Positions 21,701-28,903 of a stretch of 28,903 nucleotides of DNA are shown one piece after another. The notes below the pieces were generated by a model, which was given only the letters and a program-made list of their open reading frames with translations, was not told where the DNA came from and made no database searches. The position numbers and the translations under genes are program-made. Source of the stretch: Apostichopus parvimensis (lineage: Eukaryota > Echinodermata > Holothuroidea > Aspidochirotida > Stichopodidae); assembly GCA_000934455.1 (NCBI GenBank), contig KN882629.1, positions 95,868-124,770 of the forward strand. The letters run 5' to 3'. The stretch's first letter is position 1. The number at the start of each line of letters is the position of its first letter.

Positions 21701-24700
21701 TGCTGGATCTCTGCCAAATGGGACAAAATTGTTTGGGAAAGAAAATAAATAAATAGTAATGATTGTGTGATTATGAACTACACAATAGTACTGATAAAAT
21801 TGCTAAGACCATCGAGATTGAATGCATTATGGGTAGTTAATGAACACTGCACTACTTATGTGAATGAATCTCATTGGCTGGGAAATATGAAATCATAAAA
21901 TTATAAAATTATGACATGCCAGGTTATATAGTTGTGCGATTATTTACAATGCAATAGTACCAGAAACAACTGTAGAATGAGGGATCTGTTCGTTCTTGTT
22001 TATAAGGGAATGCATGCTGGGCCTTTAAAAATGCAATGAATCACTTGTTGCTGGTTATAAATCATTTCCTGTTTATGAAAACATAAAATGATGCCTTGGT
22101 TCTTTACATGCTGCAAAAACTGGCCAGATCTTTGGGAGATATTAAAGTATTCTACTGTTTGCTTGGAAAAATAGCAGATTTTTCATTTTAAAATATCTGT
22201 TATGGTATTATTGCAAAAAAAAGATCACTTTACCAGGACTGGGTTTGTGACCAAAGACACCATTGAAGAAAGCTGGCATACGAATGCTGCCACCAATATC
22301 AGCACCGATACCGATCACCGAGGCAGCGGCAGATAAAATACATCCTTCTCCACCTGCGAGGAGAGAGTAAGACGACGAAGTGAAGGTCTAATAATATGAT
22401 CGTAAAATTGGTGAAATCTTTAAAAGTGTGTAAAAGTAAGTGGGCCTAAGATCGACCTAGCAGGATCTTCTTCAGAGGCTGAATGACAAGTAACAGTAAC
22501 AGAAGGGACAGATACACACACAGAATACAGACAGGTTAATGAGCAGGGTGAACACAGAAGAGATAGATGTAAGAGGATTAGTAGTTTTGTTTATTTCTGT
22601 GAATAATTTTGTGATGAAACTTGTGAAATATTGCATAAAATTTTGAGAACAAGAATCGGCTGTAACTAATCATTTAGTATAAGAAACAGGTCACAAGGAT
22701 AAGCATAACATTAAAAGTGGAGAGCTTATCCAACAGAATGGAGATTGCTTTAAAACACAGAAGAATTCATGGTGTCACTTTCATATTAACTTATTTTAGT
22801 TGCAACTATTTATGCTAAAATGCATAAATATCAACAGGCAAAGTTCAAAACATTCCGGTATTCTGGGTGTTATTATTGTGCGGATGTTGTTGTTTACATT
22901 CCCTTCATTTGCATTTTGCCATTCAACGAAGGCTCAATTGCATATTAAATTATTAAACGTGTATAACTCATGCTGCTCAACTATGGAAAATGGTAAAGTT
23001 TTCTGAATTCTCTTCCTATTCACGTCTGAATGAATCAATTCAATTGTAACATCAATAATAACTTTTGACTAAATACAGCTAGAAAATGGTCACAGGTTCG
23101 ACCATTTTACCGGAGCTAATAATATCGAATATATAAGTAACTGCCTCACAGATGTAATGAACTCATGCAAAAGTAACCCTAAAACTACGCTAAAAAAAAG
23201 GGCTAGCACCAATAAATATCATTTTGATAACCCACCTGAACTTCCACCAACTATTCTTCTAATGTCGTAGGCGTTGTTCGTCCTTCCATAGACAAAATTT
23301 GCCGATTCGTACCACATGCATAGCTCACTGCAGTTAGTCACCCCTAAGACGATACAACCAGCTTTCTTCATGTTTCCCACAGGTGGGGCGTCGTCCTCTG
23401 CAATGACTCCCTTACGACTCACCAGTCCGCTTGTGTTTGGCATTCCTGAAAGGTTTAAAGGTCGAGTAACACAGGAATTAATTTTATCCACTATCGCATC
23501 GCAAAATGGGAAAATTGCTATGCAAGTGCAAAGATGTGTAGTTATGGCAGTTTTGTACCCAGGATCCATAGCTTTTTATGTGAGACCAAATTCAAAGCCT
23601 TCAAAACGTCTAAACAAATTGAATTATCCCCTGTATAAATGCATCTTATTGAAAGGTTATGATGTGAATGGAAAGAGCAGGAGTGAAATTACCTTCAGGA
23701 CTAAAAAGATTGAAGTTTTCATAAAAAATCAATCGGAAGTGGAATATGATAAGAAGATGGAATTAAAGTTATAGGAACTTCATCTCAATTCAACTCTTTG
23801 AAAAACTACACTAGATTGGAACTTAACATACAAAGAGCACTGTAGGGTTATCCAGTGACTGGAACTAACTTGTACATTTCCCCTGAACAGGGGGGTGGGG
23901 GTGCGGGGTGGTGTGGTGTGGTGTGGGGGAGAAGATTTAACATAATAACAGGACGGCTGCTGATGTCTTTTCAACTGGACACCTAAAGCACGAAAGGCAT
24001 GATTCTATTACAAACCACTGCAGTACTGTTTGAACTCATGCAAGATAATTCTTATTGTACCTTTACAGGAAAAGGCTTCCTTCACGGAGACTGGTACTCC
24101 GAGGAAAGGAGCATTCTTTTTGTTGTATCGCTCGGGAATATCTTTAGACTCTAATATTTTATCGACCTCCTTGGCTTCTCTGATGGCATCTTCGAAGCAG
24201 TCTACTACCAAACAGTTGAGAAGTCCATTGACCTCCTTAATCCTGTCAATGTATGCTCTGACCACAATCTCACTCGTAAGCTGAAACGAGAAACAAACCA
24301 AACCTATTTAATCACACTTGTTAATAGACTCCCAGATGAGTTTATCGATAAACTTTTGCACATAAAACAGGTCTCAGTTTGTGGTTGCTTTACAGAGTTG
24401 ATCACACAATAGTTTTTCCTGGATATTTCATTACGTAGAAAGGCCATAAAGTCGTTATAATTCAATTCACACTAGTCTGATAAACCAAAATTAACGTCTG
24501 AAATTCTGATTCATATAATTTTGGCAATTGAAAATTATCCCTTTGCATGGACTGTGCTGAATTAACACAAAGCAAACCTTCATTTGGGTGTTAAATCTAA
24601 AGTATATTGTTGTGGAATCATTAACTAGATGAGAAGGTTAAAACCAACTTCATTATTTTGCCTCCATTAATATGCAACAGTTTGAAGAAACAATCGGACT

Positions 24701-26738
24701 AAGATTGTCCTCAATTTCAATTTCAAAAAGGATACAAATTTCTATCAAAATTGTACTAAAACAAAATCAATTAAATATGAATACTGTACAATACCTTAAT
24801 CGTTTATGTTTCTTCTTAGTGTTTGTTCGCTTTGTAGCTATTTTCCTTTGTTAAGCACTTAGAAACTTTTGTATTAGGTGCTATGTATATAAATGTTATT
24901 TATTATTATTATTAAACTAACATCACACAGTCATGTAGTACTTACTACTCCAGTTCATATTAGTACTTGATACTATTGATTAATTGTATGTGAACTTCAG
25001 TCTTTGTGGTGATTAAATTAATGAAACAACTTACTGTATGTGTAATACTAGTACTGTACATCATTTAAAGGCTTTACCACACAGTCATGTAGTACTACTC
25101 CAATTTAGAACTAGATATATACTTCAGAAGTTTTTGTTTAATTGTATGTGAACTTCAGACTGTGTGCTGATTAATGAAATACAAAGATAGGTATTAATTA
25201 ACATAGTGTCTGTAAATAAATGTACTTAGGCTATTTTTGTCTACTCAATATGTAGTCTACAGAATTTCCCAGTGTATAACTTCTACAATAGTTTGAGAGC
25301 AACTGTATCAGCTTGAAGCTTTCTGCATCTAATAAAATTCTGGTGAAAAAAAAAGAATGGTTGAATTTGGTTCTAAAAAAACTTCTGTTCTGCTGTTGTG
25401 TAGTATTTTGCCCTAATATAAATTCTTATTAGTATTTTAGACTTTCTGGTATTTACTACATTACATTTCTCTGTGTGGGACACTACATCTGTCCCTTCCC
25501 TTTGAAGACAATTTTATATTTTGAAGAGGGCTGCATATAGTTTTTCCCACCAAGCTTGCGAGGCTAATATGTGGCCATTGATCATATTCATGTGTTGAAG
25601 ATATCATAAATGCTTCTAAACCGTCATATATCTAAGCCATAGTAGTGTATACAACATACATGTGTACTTTTGTTAAGTATACATACATCTGTATTGTAAA
25701 CACAGCGATAAATTTTAATTCACTCAGTACAATGGATACTCATCAACTTATATTGATGTAACTGTTGGTCAACACAAAGAGCAAAGATGGGTAGACTATA
25801 GTGGTTGTTCTCAAAACTACAGGCAAAACTTTAAAAGTTAGTACAGGATCTGTTTTGACTTATGAAAATTATACTGTATACCTAATGAGTATCCTAGGGT
25901 AATTTACAATTCCTACGTTGTGTTTGATAAATAGTAGAAAAAGTCACATTTCAGTGAACTTGAAGCAAACAAGGTGTGATGTCATAGTTGATGTCAATGA
26001 TAACAAACAGTTTTCGTTTTTGTAATATAGACTGAGAGCCTACATGAGATTTTTTACATGCATAAGGAAATATTTTGACAAGTTAACAGTCATCTCACAT
26101 GGACCTAAATTTTTTGTAGATCTATCATTAAAATTGTAGATTTTAATATTCTTTCTAATGGTTTAATTAGTGCTTCTCAAATGGTGACTGACTGGCAGCG
26201 TTGAAATGGTTCACCTCTCGAAAAATAACGGTAAATCAAAATGAAATAAAACTGTTAGCAAACTGCTTATCCGATAAAGAGCCTGTGTAAGAGAACGTGT
26301 AAAAGTAAGTGGGCCTTATGTTTCTATCCTAGCAGGATCTTCTTCTGAGGCTGAATATTATAAAAATAATGGTGACAGAAAATGTAACCCACATTCTATT
26401 ACAGGTTGTGTGTCACATGGTGTACCATATTACCAATCTTAAGACTTTACCTTTCAGTCATCCTCTAAACCAGTTAAAATGTAGTCTCTCTTACGGAGAA
26501 ACAGACGAAAGAAAAAAGGAGAAAAATGTACAGGACTTACTCTTCTACTTCTGATTCCTTTGGCTAAACTAACAGCACTTTCAAGAAGTAGGACATTCTG
26601 CACAGGTGGTATTTTCTGCTTTGGACGATCCCCATTGATTACCAACGATATGACGCTCACCAGAAAGTCAGCAACTTTGCTAAGAACCCAAAGCAAAGGA
26701 CTCAAAATGACCAGAACAGTTGAGAGGACTGCAGCCAT
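18109..26738 (-). CDS. FAAH2: fatty-acid amide hydrolase 2-like amidase (six coding exons, 550 aa)
   Basis: Spliced CDS on the minus strand: 26738-26541, 24280-24061, 23445-23236, 22353-22234, 20566-20310, 18756-18109; 1653 nt including the stop. All introns have GT...AG ends and the phases join (0, 1, 1, 1, 0). The product is an amidase-signature serine hydrolase that cleaves fatty-acid amides (anandamide, oleamide and similar). Residues 2-35 are hydrophobic, consistent with an N-terminal membrane anchor. The catalytic Lys is K133 in GVPVSVKEAF, the cis-Ser S208 in VGGSSGGEG and the nucleophile S232 in GADIGGSIRMP; their spacing equals that of human FAAH2 (K131, S206, S230), offset by two. 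Conserved blocks NCSELCMWYES, MPAFFNG-FGHKPSPG, YPSHP and FNALGFPVTQVPLGL are present. Human FAAH2 is 532 aa, so the length fits. The ATG has an ACCATGG context just after an acceptor. No frame break is seen. The orthology label (FAAH2 rather than a lineage-specific paralogue) is the least certain part. Confidence 0.93.
18965..18981 (+). repeat. G17 homopolymer in amidase intron
   Basis: A run of 17 G on the plus strand (C17 in the pre-mRNA), in the last intron, about 200 bases before the final coding exon on the transcript. Its exact length in the assembly is unreliable, as with any long homopolymer. Confidence 0.9.
18982..19977. other. amidase last intron, no gene
   Basis: Plus-strand frames at 19224-19412 and 19450-19746 and a minus-strand frame at 19811-19996 have no recognisable domains. 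A G9 run lies near 19582. Nothing further is supported. Confidence 0.5.
19978..20219. repeat. 121-bp tandem duplication in amidase intron
   Basis: Copy 1 is 19978-20098 and copy 2 is 20099-20219. Both contain ATTTGTTCAACGT, CATAAGTTG, ATTGTTCAGCTCTA and AATACTTTCTTGAGGCTACT. About ten differences separate them. Copy 2 ends some 90 bases from coding exon 5. Confidence 0.9.
20310..20566 (-). other. FAAH2: FAAH2-like coding exon 5
   Basis: Follows acceptor ATATTCTGCAG and ends at GlnPheArg before donor GTGAGT. Contains GQFPSAKG and TGPLCRYAVDLDPLLRVMAG, the block after the catalytic core in FAAH2 proteins. The frame runs on into the intron to 20151; that tail is not coding. Confidence 0.9.
21168..21282 (-). 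repeat. three-hairpin dispersed repeat, copy B
   Basis: The minus strand matches 9595-9712 in the plus sense. All three stems are unchanged; the third loop is CGAA instead of GGAA, so on the plus strand this copy reads CTGAC-TTCG-GTCAG, the very stable C(UUCG)G form. Located in the amidase intron between coding exons 4 and 5. Confidence 0.75.
21555..21699. repeat. 145-bp near-palindrome (66-bp arms, 11-nt loop)
   Basis: Left arm 21555-21620 pairs with right arm 21632-21699. Matching blocks are ATAAAAAAT-CAAACC, AAAACAA, TTTGTTATTGTTTT, GTCGA and AAAACAT; mismatches cluster at GTCCGGTTC against GTCCCTTGC. Each strand can fold into a long hairpin. It looks like a small MITE, or a precursor-like hairpin in the amidase intron. 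Confidence 0.85.
21765..22090. repeat. possible diverged tandem duplication (~168 bp)
   Basis: TTGTG-GATTAT-then-CAATAGTAC and GAATGCAT recur with the same order and similar spacing starting near 21765 and 21933. Identity is low outside these blocks, so this is a weak call. Confidence 0.35.
22234..22353 (-). other. FAAH2: FAAH2-like coding exon 4: nucleophile serine
   Basis: A 120-bp exon between acceptor CTCGCAG and donor GTAAAG. It encodes GGEGCILSAAASVIG, then GADIGGSIRMP with S232, then FFNGVFGHKPSP. It has no ATG and is too short to stand out as an open frame, but phase and homology are exact. Confidence 0.9.
22428..22484 (+). repeat. copy 1 of a ~57-bp dispersed repeat
   Basis: Shares GTGTAAAAGTAAGTGGGCCT, CTAGCAGGATCTTCTTC and GAGGCTGAAT with 26297-26356, in the same orientation; the middle differs. 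On the minus strand it reads GAAGAAGATCCTGCTAGG followed by GGCCCACTTACTTTTACAC. Probably the end of a transposable element; the family is not identified. Confidence 0.75.
22485..23235. other. amidase intron between coding exons 3 and 4, no gene
   Basis: AT-rich. A 26-base stem-loop with 9-bp perfect arms (AAAATGGTC...GACCATTTT) sits at 23083-23108, with GGTTCGA in the loop. A 68-codon plus frame at 22800-23006 has no recognisable features. Confidence 0.5.
23236..23445 (-). other. FAAH2: FAAH2-like coding exon 3: substrate-channel block and start of the amidase signature
   Basis: Starts within the Gly codon before MPNTSG after acceptor CCTTTCAG and ends AGTTCAG before donor GTGGGT. Holds NCSELCMWYES and the VGGSS with S208. 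Confidence 0.9.
23889..23930 (+). repeat. G-rich, quadruplex-prone tract
   Basis: Several G4-G6 runs followed by three GTGTG-type repeats on the plus strand; the amidase pre-mRNA therefore carries the C-rich complement. Located in the intron between coding exons 2 and 3. Confidence 0.6.
24061..24280 (-). other. FAAH2: FAAH2-like coding exon 2: catalytic lysine
   Basis: Starts LTSEIVV after acceptor CTCGTTTCAG and ends in ...AFSCK plus one base before donor GTACAA, a weak but phase-correct donor. Carries K133 of the catalytic triad. Confidence 0.9.
24302..24924. other. amidase first coding intron, no gene
   Basis: AT-rich with an ATT run near 24898-24912. The 60-codon plus frame at 24672-24854 shows no domain. 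Confidence 0.5.
24925..25180. repeat. ~154-bp period tandem duplication in amidase intron
   Basis: CACACAGTCATGTAGTACT, TACTCCA, TAATTGTATGTGAACTTCAG and CTGATTAA/GTGATTAA-ATGAAA recur in the same order at a spacing of about 154 bases. Copy 2 has a short deletion near its start. Confidence 0.8.
25181..26296. other. amidase first coding intron, no gene
   Basis: AT-rich with no open frame of note on either strand and no repeat that I could pair within the window. Confidence 0.5.
26297..26356 (+). repeat. copy 2 of the ~57-bp dispersed repeat
   Basis: Partner of 22428-22484 in the same orientation. Ends in a different AT-rich sequence, so the shared unit stops at about GGCTGAAT. Confidence 0.75.
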
Positions 26739-26742
26739 GGTA
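26541..26742 (-). other. FAAH2: FAAH2-like coding exon 1: start codon and membrane anchor
   Basis: Acceptor TTTGTTTCCAG ends at 26743, so the exon begins TACC-ATGG and translation starts at 26738. It encodes 66 residues ending GIRSRR before donor GTAAGT at 26540. The upstream in-frame ATG at 26789 lies on the intron side of the acceptor and is therefore not used in the spliced form. Confidence 0.85.
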
Positions 26743-27826
26743 CTGGAAACAAATGAATCATTAAGTAGGCCTAGGTGTGACTGATACATTTTTAAGGTAA
26801 CAAACTTTTGACATAATTTTTATTATTAACTGTAACTTTAAACGGTTGTGGTGTTCAACTTTGTAGAAGTGAGCAAACATTTGTTGTATAGTATCCTGTC
26901 CACATTCACAAGCATGGAAAATAAAGATATTACATTAATTGTTCACATGCATATAGGCCAAAACATATATATTTAGAAAGAATGAAAGCTGAAAATACTT
27001 ACATCTAAAAGTCAAACTCCTTACTTGATATTGTAATGATGATCTATCACATCAGTTTTATTGAGTTCCTTGGCTACTTCCTGGATCAGAGGTAGACCTT
27101 AAGTTGGAGATGAATGGAAGACTGCTATTGCAAATTTTTCCTACAAGAAATTCTCAATTCAACACTAAGAAAACGAGACTAGGACTTTGGTTCCTCGATC
27201 AAATTAAAAAGTTACTCTTTGACCAGCTTTGCAAAGAGTACTCCTTGTTGATAGCACATGGCATCGCTAGTCCCATTTAATGCTGTTTGTCAACACTGTT
27301 AGCTAGTGTAGTCTGTGTTAGTTGTCAATCATTACCCAACAATATTGAGCATCTAGTGACAAAGTTAGACTTATCTCCACAGAATTTGGACCAGGTCTAG
27401 TTAATCAGTTAATTAATCAATAGCCACTTCTTTGGAGTTTGGTTAGGGTGTTTACGTAGTGAGCGATGCCACCTAGGGAGAGACACAATCTTTGTGTGAA
27501 GTAAACAATCTTCTGTGTGTATTTGTAGGGACTTAATAGATTCGATACCGCAGTTATACATCGAATAGTAATAGTGGTTTGTAACACATGATATATAAGA
27601 CATTGATAAGGGCATACTCTACCATAAAACGTACAAATAGCCTAACGTTACATGTTGCTTGACTACAGACAAGGGTTACGCAATGTTTGATCAAAGTATG
27701 CAAGCGCAAGTTAGACTATGGGGCTAAACAAACAGACAATAAACTTGACATAATCAGTGACAAGAACTGAAAATTACTGACCGCTGTTTGCTCAGCTTCG
27801 TTCATTATCTGATAGGAGTGCCTTAC
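26743..27826 (-). other. proposed 5' UTR intron of the amidase gene
   Basis: Bounded by donor GTAAGG at 27826 and acceptor TTTGTTTCCAG at 26743. No coding exon is seen. A short inverted motif (TACTCTTTG...GCAAAGAGTACTC) lies at about 27211-27243. Confidence 0.4.
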
Positions 27827-27890
27827 CCCTGTACAAAACAACGTTAGGTATTTGACTGCCTTTTAAATATCGGTAACCCAAGTGCAGTGA
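27827..27890 (-). promoter_or_regulatory. candidate 5' UTR exon and TATA-like element of the amidase gene
   Basis: On the minus strand TATTTAAAAGG lies about 27875-27865, and about 40 nt on the exon would end at TACAGGG|GTAAGG (donor at 27826). This pairs with the acceptor at 26743 just before the amidase ATG. The reading frame across this junction does not join the coding frame, so the exon would be noncoding. Confidence 0.35.
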
Positions 27891-27915
27891 AGCACGGTTT
27901 GCGCCTGTATTAAAT

Positions 27916-28050
27916 ATGACGGAAGTGTGGAAGAGCCATAGGTACGGTGAGGACTTTGCGTACTCTAACAGCCCAAAAAGCGACCCTAAGACCAGCAAAG
28001 GGTTAAAGCGGCAAAAACAGATCCTCCGAAACAAAAAAACTTATAATTGA
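27916..28050 (+). CDS. small ORF (44 aa), head to head with the amidase gene
   Basis: ATG at 27916 opens a 44-codon frame ending TGA at 28050: a hydrophilic, strongly basic protein (MTEVWKSHRYGEDFAYSN..., then Lys/Arg/Gln-rich). It lies in a GC-richer patch than its flanks. Possible donors inside (CATAG|GTACGG and TACG|GTGAGG) mean it could also be the first exon of a spliced gene that leaves the window. ACGGAAGT, an ETS-type motif, overlaps the start codon. No family recognised; chance occurrence is possible. A minus-strand 80-codon frame over the same bases lacks an ATG. Confidence 0.3.
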   Translation: MTEVWKSHRYGEDFAYSNSPKSDPKTSKGLKRQKQILRNKKTYN

Positions 28051-28295
28051 ACCAATTTAGATATAAGTTGCTCTGTGGTTAATAATATTTAATGTTCAGT
28101 CGGGGTGACCTCACAACTAAAAGATGGCAATATATGAAAGAATGATGTTTTTTAAAACATACATATTTTAATACATAGGCCTACATATTTTCCTAGTGTT
28201 AGTTTAGTTTAGTAGAAAAAAAGGATCAGGAGGGACACTTAAGTCCCCATCAAGGACCCTATAGGAGAGAGAGAAAAAACTGAAGACACAAACAC
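28051..28295. other. no gene; 3' end of a retrotransposon likely in the right part
   Basis: Sequence from about 28230 continues the retrotransposon remnant beyond its stop codon on the minus strand. The rest is AT-rich and featureless. Confidence 0.4.
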
Positions 28296-28510
28296 TCAGA
28301 CCAGATTACAATGCTTATAGTGCTTGTCCAAAGCATTCTTAAACCCATTGACACTACTTGCAAGTACAACTTTCTCAGGCAAACCATTCCACTCATTCAC
28401 AACCCTTTCAGAAAAAAGTTATGCCGAATATTAATCCTACTTTGTGACTTTTGGAGTTTAAGACTGTGAGTGTTACTACTGCATGGATCAGGAGGAGCAA
28501 TTGCGTCACC
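28296..28510 (-). mobile_element. non-LTR retrotransposon remnant, C-terminal end of the reverse-transcriptase ORF
   Basis: On the minus strand the conceptual product contains HSLKLQKSQSRINIRHNFF and then, in another frame, ERVVNEWNGLPEKVV, then VNGFKNALDKHYKHCNLV and a TGA (28298-28296). This order is typical of the extreme C-terminus of CR1/L2/Jockey-type LINE ORF2 proteins. The shift occurs at an A6 run (28412-28417), where one extra base would restore the frame, so the copy is inactive. Upstream RT motifs are not recognisable before the window ends. Confidence 0.75.
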
Positions 28511-28903
28511 TACAAGTACCCTACTTTACTCAGTATTTACTCCGTGTTCTGTACATTGGGCACGTGACTATACACTAAGTAAAACCATATGCCATATTTT
28601 CATCTGACTGAAGACTCGAGATATTTCATTAGCCCAATTGCTGCCACAAATGAGGAGGGTAAAGAAACTCCTTCGGAGATCATTGCGCTGCAACAACTCC
28701 AGTAGTTCGATTTTAAGCATTACACAGATATAATATAAGAATGGTACAACTATGGGATACCTACCAACACGTAATTCACGGTGTAGGCGGTTAGATCGTC
28801 ACATGTATGCACAATGCCCACACAGTACAACGAAGATTAACGCGGTTTATTCCTGGCGTTTATCAGCTACGGTACATGTCAGATGTTTTACCGGATCAGC
28901 TGT
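28511..28903. other. degenerate retrotransposon or intergenic sequence
   Basis: Minus-strand translation upstream of 28510 gives short broken frames only; no RT palm motif is seen. It could be decayed LINE sequence or a different insertion. Confidence 0.35.

Noticed and set aside
23083-23108. Hairpin with GGTTCGA in its loop, considered as a tRNA arm
   Set aside because: The arms are 9 bp but no acceptor, D or anticodon arm is present.
23316-23774. 152-codon plus-strand ORF antisense to amidase coding exon 3
   Set aside because: Mostly the shadow of a real exon plus intronic read-through; no recognisable domain.
1-28903. CRISPR arrays, prokaryotic operons or phage genes
   Set aside because: The spliced gene structures, GT-AG introns and LINE remnant mark the DNA as animal; the repeats found have no spacer pattern of a CRISPR array.

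Overview
The window is eukaryotic nuclear DNA from an animal: AT-rich, intron-rich, with long non-coding stretches, mini- and microsatellites and transposon debris. The gene content (a neurotrophin-like secreted factor and a FAAH2-type amidase), together with the repeat texture, suggests an invertebrate deuterostome. An echinoderm such as a sea cucumber is my best guess, but this is inference; no taxon-specific marker is visible. There is no operon logic here. Genes were recognised by splicing open segments together and checking splice sites and phase.

Layout. (1) Positions 884-3041, minus strand: the coding part of a neurotrophin-like prohormone, two coding exons, 430 aa predicted, with a candidate 5' noncoding exon ending at 8488 after a 5.4 kb intron. 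(2) About 8700-14200, plus strand: a gene whose final exon (10700-11461) encodes an unrecognised basic, disordered tail. A candidate first exon ends at 8840, so genes 1 and 2 may start head to head around 8.6-8.7 kb. (3) 11462-14200: 3' UTR or downstream flank carrying a 178-bp tandem duplication and a ~49-bp minisatellite; 14783-15029 is a CAT/CAC microsatellite. (4) 15030-18108: no recognisable gene. (5) 18109-26738, minus strand: a complete fatty-acid amide hydrolase 2-like gene, six coding exons, 550 aa, catalytic Lys-Ser-Ser triad intact, with a possible 5' UTR exon ending at 27827. (6) 27916-28050, plus strand: a 44-codon ORF head to head with the amidase. (7) 28296-28510, minus strand: the frameshifted end of a non-LTR retrotransposon.

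The neurotrophin-like protein would be secreted, cut by a furin-type protease at an RQKR site and act as an extracellular ligand. The amidase would be membrane-associated and hydrolyse lipid amides. Nothing in the sequence shows that they work in one pathway; they look like ordinary genomic neighbours.

The most interesting points are: the cystine-knot domain appears to have lost exactly one disulfide partner pair; a ~1.2 kb imperfect inverted repeat lies in the proposed neurotrophin 5' intron; and a dispersed ~110-bp repeat is made of three back-to-back mini-hairpins whose stems are unchanged between its two copies.
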